From Anaeromyces robustus (Eukaryota; Neocallimastigomycota; Neocallimastigomycetes; Neocallimastigales; Neocallimastigaceae): a stretch of DNA of 64,000 nt. The stretch lies in assembly GCA_002104895.1 (NCBI GenBank), contig MCFG01000086.1, positions 115,001 through 179,000 on the forward strand, written 5' to 3'. Below, in pieces: positions 22,425-35,500 of this stretch; position 1 is the first letter of the stretch; the number at the start of each line of letters is the position of its first letter. The notes beneath the pieces are model-generated. The model was not told the origin of the DNA. It searched no databases and was given only the letters and a program-made list of their open reading frames with translations. The position numbers and the translations under genes are program-made.

Positions 22425-22783
22425 TATTAAAACTAATATATTATTAATATTATTATTTTTAATAGTATGTTTAACAATAGCTTTAATATATTTTAGATTA
22501 TTTTAAAAATATTAAGATAAATTTTTTCCTAAAAAATTAAATAATTTTAAAAAGTTAATCTTTAATGTAAGTTTTTTTTTTTTTTAGATTTCGTTTTCTT
22601 TTATTTATTAAATAACATATTTAAAATTAAAATATAATAAATAACTTTTTTTATTTAATTTTTTTTAAAAAAAAGTTATTTATTATAATTATTTTTCATG
22701 TAAATAATAATATATGTAAAATAAAACCAAATGATAAATTAATCAAAAATTAAAATAAGATAAAATTAAATGATAAATTAATC

Positions 22784-25297
22784 ATGGATTATATCAATAA
22801 AGATAATGATAATTTCATGCCCAAGAAAACAAAAAATAATTCTCAAGAAAGTGAATATTTAAATATTCCATCACCATCACAAGAAGCTAATTCCAGACCA
22901 AATTCATTTAATCGTAATCGTGGAAATTCTTTTAATAATAATAATAATAATAATAATAAGACGAGATCAAATAAACATCGAAATTTTTCTCAAAATAGTA
23001 ATCAGAAAAACTTTTCTAGTTCAAATTCATTTCATTCAAATTATCCAATAAATGATTTTCAAACAGGTTCACCACTACCAATAAATAATTCATTTAACCA
23101 ATACTATGCTCCACCAATAAGTTCACCATTAATAGATCAATCATTATTATATAATTCAATTAATGCTTCAAATGATTATTTCCATAATAGACAATATTCA
23201 AATGGGCAATATATTCAAAATAATTTTGAAAATAAGAGAAAATCTAATATGTCTCAAAATTCATCTCGAGCAAATAGTCCAATAAATTATTCTCATTCTC
23301 ATTCATATTCAGATCATACAAATTATTTAATAGATACAAATGAATTACAAACAAGTTCACCAATGGAAAATAATTCTATTAATTATTTCCATAATAAATA
23401 TTATTCAAATGGTCAATATATTCAAAAGAATTATGCATATAAGAAAAAATCTAATACATCAAGAAATCCATCACAAAATCCATCAAGAAATCCATCAAGA
23501 AATCCATCAAGAAATCCATCACAAAATCCATCAAGAAATCCATCACAAAATCCATCAAGAAATCCATCTAGAAATCCATCGAGAGTAAATACTCCAAAAA
23601 CTTTGTCTCGTTCAAATTCTTCAGATCATTATATAAGTATTCAAAAAGATACAAATCAAATAACAAAAAATACAACATTAATAAATTCTCCACCAATAAG
23701 TTCACCATTAATAGATCAATCATTAATATATGATTCAATTAGCCGATTATATATTGAGCAATATTCAAATGGTCAGCATATCCCAAAAAAGAATGTAAAT
23801 AAAAAAAAATCTAATAATTCCAGGAATACATCACGAAATACATCACGAAATACTTCTCGTAATTCATCACCAAAAAATTTATCCCGTTCAAATTCAACTC
23901 ATAGCACAAATATTCAGTCTTTAAATGATCAATTTATTCATGAAAATTTCTCAAATAATACAGAATCTTACACTTCTCATGAGATGTCTCATTCAAATTC
24001 AGATTCTCCAGAGTCTTCTACAATTGTTATTTCACAAAAAGTTCAAAAAAATAGCTCAGAATCACATAAATCACAAATAAAAAGTCCTCTTTCCGAAGTT
24101 TCAACAATGATTGATACATCATCAAGTGTACTATCAATGCACAAATCAAATAATCAATTACAAGTAAATCGAAATTCAAGTGATCATGTGACGTCCGAAA
24201 ATTCCATAAATAATACACAATCTGAATCGAAAAATTCATTAGAAGAAAATTTGTCTGAATCAAATTCATCTCATCAAGAATATCCTAAAATTACTCAATC
24301 AGATATAAAAGAAACAAATTCATCAGTAAAAGATTCGCCATTATTAGGGGATTCAAATATATTAATACTAATAGATCAAGCATCAAGTGATAAACCTTTA
24401 AACGAGCAAGTTTCAAATGATGAATTTTCAAGTGATGAATTTTCAAATAAAATCATAAATAAAGAAGAATCTAATACTCAAAATTCATCAGAAACAAATA
24501 GTCCAAAAGATTCTTCTCATTCAAATTCTTCTCATTCAAATTCTTCTCATTCAAATTACTTAACAAATATTCATTCATCAGATACAAACGAAAAAAATTT
24601 ACTTGTAAATGATTCACCTTTAAAATTTGATACAGATATAAAAATACAAATAGATCATGCTGTAGAGGAAAAACCCATAACCAATATTGAATATAAAACT
24701 CCTCAGAATGAAAATCATTTGAATTTACTTCATCAGGATTCTCCTAGAAATACTCAACTACAAGTTAATAAAGAAAAAGCAGGTTTTCCAATCAATAATT
24801 ATTTATCAATGGATTCATTATCATTTTCAAAAAGTCCTAAATCACTTACTCTTCCAAATAAAGCTGGACCGAGTGAAATTTCAAAGAATTTACCATTAAA
24901 AAATCTTTTGTCTATTGCATCAATGAATGAAATATCATTAAGTTCTCCATCAATATTCAATCCATACGATCAATTAAAAATAAAGCAATCTACAAAAGAT
25001 AAATCTTCAAAAGATGAATCTTCAAAAGATCAAGATTTAAAAGATCAATCTTCAAAAAATCAATCTTTAAGTAATCTTTCTTCAAAAAATCAATCCGAAA
25101 GTAGATCAGAGTTATCTTTAAATAATGATCTATTTAATGGAAATTTTATAGTTCTTGTTCCTGTTCCAGATGGTGTGTTTAGTAAAGCAGCAATTAAAAG
25201 AGATCCTAATAATGTTAATGAAGAATTTGATTTCTTGAGGTACAATTATATTAAAAATATTAAGAAATAATACACTTTTTTTAATTTTAATTTTTTA

Positions 25298-25371
<74 letters not shown>

Positions 25372-28300
25372 ATTTAATTAAATATTTTAAAGATATTCAG
25401 CTGTTACCTGTGATCCAAATGATTTTGAAAAAGAAAATTTTTCATTAAGACAACAATTTTTAAATCGCCAAACCGAATTATTTATTGTATTAACAATGTA
25501 AATATAAATACATATGTATATATTTAATATAAAAATTAAAATAAAAATATATAATATATCTATTATAATATTATGTTTTAATATAGGTATAACGAAGAAC
25601 GAGAATTATTTAATCGTTCATTGTTTGCTGTAGTAAAAAATATCACATATATGTGTAATAAAGACCCTACGAATTGGGGAGATGAAGGTTGGAAAAAAAT
25701 TGTTGTATGCATTGTTTCAGATGGTAGAGAAATAGTAAGTAAACGAGTTCTTAATACACTCGGAATTATGGGTGCATTTAATGAAAAAGTAATGAAAAAA
25801 AAGATTAATAACAAGAAAGTTGAAGCACATGTATTTGAGTAAATATCTTTCTTATATATATTATATTTAAAAAAAATTATAAAATAAAACTAATTTATTC
25901 ATTTAAATATATTGAATAAAAATAAAAGATATACATCTCAATTATTTTATGATCAATATAAGAAATATGGTACTGTCGATGGTTATAAACCAGTTCAAAT
26001 TTTGTTTTGTTTAAAAGAAGAAAATAAAAAAAAGGTAAAATAAAAAATCTTATTTTTTAAAAATTTAAATATAAATATATACATTATTATATCTCTTTTA
26101 ATAATATAAATATATTTATTAATTTATATAAATAATTATTTTTATGATATAAAGATTAATAGTCACCGTTGGTTTTTTAATGCTTTTGGAAATATACTTA
26201 AACCAAATGTGTGCGTTTTAATTGATGTCGGTACAAGACCTTCAGATCGATCTATTTATAATTTATGGAAAGTTTTTCATAAGGATAAACAAGTTGCTGG
26301 TGCTTGTGGTGAAATTAAATGTGATACAGGGGGTAAGTATTGTCCTAAAGTATGGAAAAACCCTCTTGTTGCGGCCCAACATTTTGAATATAAAGTAATT
26401 ATATATATAAATATATATATATATAATATATAAAAAATTATAATATTAAAAGCTAAATGTATATATTAAATATTATAAAAAATTATTCTAGATGAGTAAT
26501 ATTTTAGATAAACCATTAGAATCTTTATTTGGTTATATCTCTGTTCTTCCTGGTGCTTTTTCAGCATGTAAGAGTTCAATTTTACATTATATAAATATTA
26601 TAAATTATAAAATGAATAGATATAATATATAAAATATAAATAATAATAAGTAATATAAATAATAATAAAATATAATATATATAATATTTTTTTTTTAAAA
26701 AAGATCGTTTTGAAGCATTACAGGGAAAACCTTTAGAAGCTTACTTTAAAGGTGAAAAATTACATAAAAAATTGAATGGTAGTTTATTCAAATCAAATAT
26801 GTATCTTGCAGAAGATAGAATTTTATGTTTTGAATTAGTAGCTAAGAAAGAAAATAATTATGTTTTACGATATGTTCAAGTAAATTATATTAATTATTAT
26901 TAATTATTTTTATAAAAATGCATTAAATTAAAATCATAATTTAAAAATATACATTAAAGGATGCCCATGCCGATACTGATGTTCCTAGTAATATTCCAGA
27001 ATTTATTTCTCAACGTCGTAGATGGTTAAATGGATCCTTTTTTGCTTCTTTATATTCTACCTATAATTGGTTTGATGTATATAGAACAAATCATTCATTT
27101 GGAAGAAAAATTTTATTTACTATAGAAATTATTTATAATGTTATCAACCTTCTATTTTCATGGTTCGGATTGTACGTTGTATATTTCATATTAATAATTT
27201 AAATATATATATATATTGAATTTTTTTATCCATTTATTTTAAAAAATATTATTGTTATTTTTATATTATTATTAAATTTAATAGATCAAATTTCTTTTTA
27301 ACATTTTATTTCCTTGCTGGTAGTGTTAAAAATAATTCTTCTTTTATTGGGGTATTATAAAAATATTTATATAATAATATCATTTTAAAAAAGATAAAAT
27401 ATAAAATATTATAAATTCATTTATTTTAAATAATAAATTATTCTATTTTTTTATTATTAGCTCAATTTTATAGATCCAGAAACTGTATTTGAAATAATGG
27501 AAATTATTTATGCTTATGCAATTATAGGAATATTTGTTTGTTCTCTTGGTAATAGACCTCAAGGTTCAAGACAACTATATTTAGCATGTATTATACTTTT
27601 TGCAATAATTATGGGGTATATATTAATTAATATATATGCTTGAACTTCTGATTTATCTATATTATATTATTTTATTATTAATTATTTATTACTTATTATT
27701 TTAAAAAAATATGTTATATTTTAATATATATTTCTTAGATTTATGCTTGTTTTATCAGGAATGACAATATATCAAGTATATGATATTAATAAAGATAAGC
27801 CAGCAAGTGAAATATTGTATATATAAAAATTTTTATTCAAATCTTTTAGTTAAAATATAATAATAAATATGAAAAATAATTAATTATAATAAATGATATT
27901 ATTTTTATAAATATTATTTTTGTTAAAAAAATAAATAAATAATTGAAAGCCGTAATAAAAATTTGTGGGGTGTAATGTTATCACTCGCTTCAACTTATGG
28001 TCTATATTTCATTTCGTCATTTATCTATTTACAGCCATGGCATATGATAAATGCTTTTATACAATATTTGCTATTATTACCTTCCTTTACAAATATATTA
28101 ATGGTTTATGCTTTTTGTAATACTAACGATATTTCATGGGGAACGAAAGGTTCATTAGAATCAACTAGTGACCTTGGTAGTGTTACAGCTAAACCTGGTG
28201 AAAATATTACAGCAAATATTCCTTCAAAAGACAATATTAATTCTGATTATGAAGCTTTAGTAGGAGAATTTCTTGAAGAAAAAATTAAAAGTAAAAATAA

Positions 28301-28631
28301 TAAAGATTCCAAAGAAATCGAATATGGAAAACAAAATGTATGATGTTTTTTATATTTCATTTTATTTTATTTTAAGTTTACTTAATTTATTAATATTTAA
28401 TTTGTTAATTAATTTTTAATAATCTAGTTCCGTACATATATGGTTCTTTTCTGGATTTTATGCAACTCATTTTTATTGATTGGTGCAATTAAAATTTTTG
28501 ATAATGAATATCTTTTAACTAATAATAATTTTAATCCATATCTGACCTTTATTTTCTACAGTGTGCTATTTTTAAATACAATTCGATTTATTGGAAGTGT
28601 ATTATATCTTATTCAATACAAGATATTTTGA
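22784..28631 (+). CDS. Chitin synthase, division I type, 13 exons
   Basis: Polymerises GlcNAc from UDP-GlcNAc into chitin at the plasma membrane. Exons: 22784-25239, 25393-25497, 25587-25838, 25929-26034, 26155-26394, 26492-26567, 26704-26879, 26960-27171, 27285-27351, 27461-27615, 27739-27816, 27950-28337, 28428-28631. All phases agree, giving 1504 aa. Residues 1 to about 800 are Ser/Asn-rich and disordered, with NPSR/NPSQ repeats. The catalytic core follows: [50 protein letters not shown] (D997), the E1115-D1116-R1117 motif and Q1155-R-R-R-W1159. C-terminal membrane segments include [14 protein letters not shown] and [15 protein letters not shown]. These are the standard division I landmarks. 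Introns are small (about 60-150 bp), and intron 1 contains an ATT array. The disordered N-terminus is far longer than in most class I-III enzymes. Confidence 0.95.
23464..23586 (+). repeat. In-frame 12-bp repeat coding NPSR/NPSQ
   Basis: About ten tandem 12-bp units within chitin synthase exon 1, at about residues 227-267, alternate CGR-type (AGA) and CAA codons to give Asn-Pro-Ser-Arg or Asn-Pro-Ser-Gln. A related RNTS block follows at about 23820-23860. Confidence 0.93.
25302..25370. repeat. ATT microsatellite in chitin synthase intron 1
   Basis: Tandem ATT fills nearly half of the 153-bp intron 25240-25392. Confidence 0.95.
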
Positions 28632-28883
28632 GATAATATATAAGTTATATGAATGGTTAATGAAAATAAACAATATGGTTAATAAAAATAAAAAATTAAA
28701 GAAAAAAAATTATTTAATGATTAATCAAATAGAATGAGTTGTAATTATTTATTATAAAACAAATAATAATAAAATTTTAACATTGAATTTCTAATCATTA
28801 CCAATTAATTATTAATTCTTAAAATTGGTATATTGTTTATTACATTAGTAAAATTTTATTCCTAATTAAATAAAATATAATAA

Positions 28884-28995
<112 letters not shown>

Positions 28996-29044
28996 TATTA
29001 ATAAAAAAAAAAAAAACAATGTAAATTATTACTACGAAAAATGA

Positions 29045-29122
29045 ATGGAAGGTTTACAATCTATTTCATTTGACCCAAGTGCTTGTGGTACTTGTGGTGG
29101 TGATATTAAGAAAATAAATTAA
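29045..29122 (+). CDS. Small open frame with a CGTCGG motif, unrecognised
   Basis: A 25-codon ATG-to-stop frame whose composition (Gly, Cys, Asp, Pro, Ser) is unlike the surrounding AT noise. It contains SFDPSACGTCGG and stands alone between an AAT array and plain AT sequence. It could be a gene fragment, a lone exon or a micropeptide. I do not recognise a family, and an isolated frame this short may be fortuitous. Confidence 0.25.
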   Translation: MEGLQSISFDPSACGTCGGDIKKIN

Positions 29123-29657
29123 TAAATTAATAAATTAATAAATTAACTGTTAGAAATAAAGTTTAATATTATAAATATTAACTTAATATTTATATTATTT
29201 AAATTATATGCTTTCCAATATTGGTATGTAAATGATATATGTATGTGTAACGTACACTAAATTTTACATATACAATATATTATATTAATATAACAAGATA
29301 TAATATATATACATGTAATGTGATAATATTAATTGTTAGAGAGAAAATTATTAAATAAAAAAATAAATACAAGAATCAAAATATGTTTTTATTGTTTTTC
29401 TAATGTTTTTTTGTTTTTGTTTTTTATTATCTACTTAGAAATATTATAAAATTTTAATAATTAATAATTTATATTTAAAAATTTTTTAAATAATTATTGA
29501 ATTATATTTTTTTATATTATTTTAATATTCTGTTCTATTTCTTTTTTTATAAATATAATACTTTATTCTACTAAATATTTAAATATTTTTTTTTAAAAGG
29601 ATAAATATAATCGAAGTAAATAAGAATAATCGTAACAATTATAAAATAAAAAAATAA

Positions 29658-29658
<1 letters not shown>

Positions 29659-29740
<82 letters not shown>

Positions 29741-29742
29741 AT
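29659..29742. repeat. AAAT microsatellite
   Basis: Tandem AAAT, intergenic. Confidence 0.95.
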
Positions 29743-30154
29743 ATATTAAATAAATATATTAAATTGTATTAATGTAATATTAATTGAATTAATATCCAAA
29801 TATAAATTATAAAAATTTTTTAACTTATAATATTTTAACCGACATATTTATTTTTAAATATTTTTTTTTTTTTTTTTTTTTTATGGCACACAATTCGTAC
29901 GTCAACTTTATTGAATTTAAATAATAAAATAAATCATAAAAAAACACATAATGAAAAAAAATGATACTAAAAAATAAAAAACCAGTAAAATATTATAGAT
30001 AATAATAAATAATACTGGAGGAAAAAAAAAGTAGTATACTAATATTTAAAAACAATAAATCCATACAAGAGCCCTTAATTCTAAATATAGAATTAAAGTA
30101 AAATTGATCTATCCTATTCCACTTGGGTCGGAAATAGGACCGGCATTTGCCAAT

Positions 30155-30580
30155 ATTAGACATCAGAAGATAAAAAATTTTTGTTTTTTATCTATTGTAG
30201 AATAGGCAATTTTTAAATATGTGATTATTATAAATATTATTATTGATGATTGTTTTTGTCATGGCATCGCACTTTTAGGATTTAACCAACTTAATATCTA
30301 AACCTTTAATTAATTTAACGTCAGAACTTTCAGCATTAAGAGTTGCAAATGAGATTCTTTATTGTATAATATATTAATGATGAATTTATAATTAAAGTTT
30401 ATATATAAATTTTGTTTTAGTTAAAGTTTAAAAATTTTAAGAATTACATTTGTATTTATACTAATTGTGGCTTATTAACAGTTAAACGAAATAATTAATA
30501 CAACGACTTTAAAAATGTATTACATTAAATAAAAATCTTGAATAATAACATTTAACATTTAATAATAAATTTGTTTCAAA
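30155..30580 (-). repeat. Dispersed repeat, copy B (inverted relative to copy A at 19362-19935)
   Basis: Reverse-complement match to copy A, with a 37-bp perfect stretch at 30270-30306. It lacks the roughly 115-bp segment found in copy A. To its left, about 30060-30155, there is further non-simple sequence that copy A does not share. Probably a degenerate transposable-element remnant of the same unassigned family; broken and old. Confidence 0.82.
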
Positions 30581-30816
30581 TTTAATATCTTTGTTTATAT
30601 ATATATATATATATTTATTAATTGTTTATTTATTTATTTACTTTTTCTTTTTTTGACTTTACTTTTAAATTTTTTTTTTTCCTTTTTTTCGATTTTAATT
30701 TTAAATTTTGAAATATATGATTTATATTCAATATAAGAATATATGTATTTTAATTAGAATATAGATTATACCAACAAATAAAAAGTAATAAGAATAAAAA
30801 AATAATTAAAGAGAAA

Positions 30817-31347
30817 ATGGAAATGGAAAAATATGCTTGGTTATTTCCCATAATATTTATTATCCATGATATGGAGGAAATTATTGGTTTAGGAATATGG
30901 TTAAGAAAAAATAAAGAATTGTTAAAAGAAAAATATTCATTTGTTATTAAAACCTATAAAGATTTTTCTACAGAAGGTTTTTCAATTGCAGTTTTCGAAG
31001 AATTATTAATATGTGTGCTAATTTCATTATTAGGATTATTAATTAATAATGAGGTTATATGGTATATATGGCTTGGTGGGTTTATTGGTTGTACAATTCA
31101 TTTTATAGTACATATTGGCCAGTCTATTATATTAAGGCAATACATTCCGGCTCTAGCTATAAGCATAATATTTCTTCCAATTAGTATTTATATTATTTAT
31201 CAAAGTTTTAATACAATAAAAGGAAGCATAAGTTCCTTATTGATAGGATGTATTGTTGGCATATTATTTGTTTTCATTAATCTTATATTAGTTCAAAAAT
31301 TAATCGGTTGGTTTACAAAAAAAATGAATTTACCGTCTATTATATAA
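30817..31347 (+). CDS. HXXEE-domain membrane protein, bacterial type
   Basis: Single-exon gene of 176 aa, strongly hydrophobic with about four to five predicted membrane segments. Near the N-terminus it has IIFIIHDMEEI, that is H17-x-x-E20-E21, the defining motif of the HXXEE family (PF13787-like). Further possible metal ligands follow: FEELL, and HFIVHIGQS. The family is common in Firmicutes and has no established biochemical role; the His/Glu pattern suggests a metal-dependent membrane enzyme, but this is not proven. The lack of introns, unlike most neighbours, and the bacterial family both fit acquisition by horizontal transfer. An adaptor region with stops lies directly upstream, so the ATG at 30817 is the natural start. 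Confidence 0.8.
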   Translation: MEMEKYAWLFPIIFIIHDMEEIIGLGIWLRKNKELLKEKYSFVIKTYKDFSTEGFSIAVFEELLICVLISLLGLLINNEVIWYIWLGGFIGCTIHFIVHIGQSIILRQYIPALAISIIFLPISIYIIYQSFNTIKGSISSLLIGCIVGILFVFINLILVQKLIGWFTKKMNLPSII

Positions 31348-32596
<1,249 letters not shown>

Positions 32597-35500
32597 ATGA
32601 ATTTTCAAGAAGTAATCAACCATATAAATAAAAATCCAAACAGTAGTCATAATCTTATAGATAATAATAATAATCATATAAATAATAATAATAATGAAAA
32701 TCAAAATATTATATTAAATAATAATGTTGAATCATATATAAAACTTTTGAATAATGAAGAAAATTTATTGTCAAAGATTAATTCTATAGAAAAAAATGAT
32801 AAATTTTCAGGTTCATTGTCAAAAATAAGTAATAATAAAAATATTTCTTTAAATTATTATAATCTTTATAATTCTTTAAATAATGATTATAATAAAACTC
32901 AAAACAGTATAGATTTATTAACTTCTAATTCAAATGCTATTGCTGCCGTTAATAATTCTTTATTATCATTATCTCAAAAGAATGATTCAAATTTTAGGGG
33001 TCTTTCTCAAGCTAATACAAATACTAATACAAATACTAATCCATTTATAAATTTAAATAATGCATCACTTGCAAATATTTCTAATATACCTAATACTATT
33101 ATAAATAGTGATTTTATGAATTTAAATTCATATTCATTTAATTCAATACCCGCTTCTTCGACTACTAATCCTTCATTATTACATTTTAATAATCAATTTA
33201 CCTCTATTTCAAATGGACAAGATACTAATAATTTTTTAAATGATAATATTAATAGTACTGTTTCATTAAATAATAACAATAATACTATTAATAGCAATAA
33301 TAATATTAACAACAATAATAGTAATAGTAATAATATTAGTCATACTAATGATACCAACTCTTTAATTACTATTAATGATAATTCTTTAACTTCACTTCAA
33401 AATAATGATTCAATATCAATAACTAATAATAGTATAACTGACTATCAATTAGTGGGACATATACTATCTAGTTCACCTATAAAGCCAGTCTTAGCCGCCA
33501 ATAACTTGACAACAAAAACAGAAAAAAAGAGTGAAGTATTAAACTCTGAAATTTTTTCTGACAATAATAATGATACTTTATTAAATATAATTAATGATAA
33601 TATTGTAAAAAATAAGATAAGTGGTAAACAGAAAATAAATTCGTCACCGTCATATATGGAAATCAAAAATAATCTAGATATTAATTCTCTATCCTCATTT
33701 AATTCGATACTATTAAATAGTCAAAGCCAAGCTGCTGATCATAATACTGATAGCAATATATTAAATTTATTAGATTCACTTAATAATCATTCTTCATGTA
33801 ATAATAATATTTCTACTACAGATTCTATGGATACTAATTGCTTTAATCTGGAAGAAGACATTGATTATTATAACTTTTTAAAAGCTGTTAATACAGAATC
33901 TTATGATAAAGAAACATCATCAATTTATCCTCAACAAGGTGAAACTAGCTTATCTAAGATTAATCAAAACAATAATAAAATTATAGATTATTCAATTTTA
34001 AGGAATGCATCTATTGAAACAACAAATATAGAAAATATAACTACAAATAATAATATATATAATCCTTTATCACTTTCACATAATTTAGCAACAACTTCAT
34101 CATCAAATTCTCTTAATAATTTTAATTCAATTTCGATAAATAATAAGATACCCTCATCTTTAAATTATAATATTTTACATCATTCATTGCAAAATTCATC
34201 TTATCCATCATTAATGTTGGATCCTTCAGCTAATATATCTTTATCAAGTAAATCGAATATTTCATCAAATCGACAATCTTCATCATTTTATGATTATAAT
34301 AATTTAAACTTATCTGAGAATCAAATAGCAAATTTATTATTAGAGGATAAAAAAATGGATTTAGATTATTGTCCAAGTGAGCCAGAAAGTGATGATAATG
34401 TGGATGAAATAGAAAAATGTTCAGAATCAATGCCTCTTTCTGATGAATTAACTTATCTTTTAACAGATGCTACACTTGGTTTAAAGGATCAAAATTTAAC
34501 TATTGATCAAGTACTTAAAGGTGTAGAAGATGCACCAGTCTATAGACGTACTAGAAAGAATTTATCTTTGGAAAAGTTTAATATGGATTCACTTGATGGT
34601 ATGCTATCAGCTTCTCTAGCATCAAATGTTAATAAATTAAATATCGATAAAGAATCAGTGGAATATAGACGGTTTTGCATGGATATCACACATGGTACTA
34701 AAAATATTTCTGATGATGATGATGGAGAATATAATGAACAATCAAAAAATCAAACAAATGATATTGATTATACTAAATCAGTTTCTGTAGAAGAATTAGA
34801 TGATCTTTTTCAAGATTTTATTCAAGATCCTAATGAAATTAATCGTAATACTGCGGAATTAAAAAATGATATTACCACACCAAATTGGGTAATTGACGAA
34901 AAACATTTATTTAGTCAAGAACAAATAGAATTATTGAAAAAACAAATGCTACAAAATTTCCAAATTGTAACTCAAGCTTATGCTATTGAAAAAGAATTAA
35001 GAGGTCCAGATTCTATTCAAGCAGGACATTGGAAGAGTCAATTAATGGAGATGGATCAATGTATATGTTGGTCAGATACCCAAAAGGAAGAGGCTATGAT
35101 TAACTCAGAAAAATATATAGAGAAAGAAAAAGAAAAGGATGAAATAAATGAAAACAAAAATGGAAAAGGAAAAGAAAGTGAAGTTGATAAAGATACTTTG
35201 AGTAAAGTTAATATTAAATGTGAAGGAGCTTTATCTATAAAACAATCATACTTTGAAATTCCAGGATTCGATCGATTGTCTAGACTTTTTGAAATCCCTT
35301 ATGATAATAGTTCTACAAAATCAAGACAATTTAGTCGTAATTTTAGCAGGCAGTATAGTAAATCAGAAGTGATTAAATATCGTACAGCAGATGATATTGA
35401 TAAACGAGTTAAATTTAAAAGTATAGTTCCGGTACAATTACCTGAGTCTATTGAACAAATGATTGAAATTTATAGTGATGTATTTGATCCAAATCTTATA

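Noticed and set aside
27963-28343. Separate gene starting at 27963 with the chitin synthase C-terminal segment
   Set aside because: It is exon 12 of the chitin synthase; the phase and the AG at 27948-27949 join it to exon 11, and the start would be a TTG.
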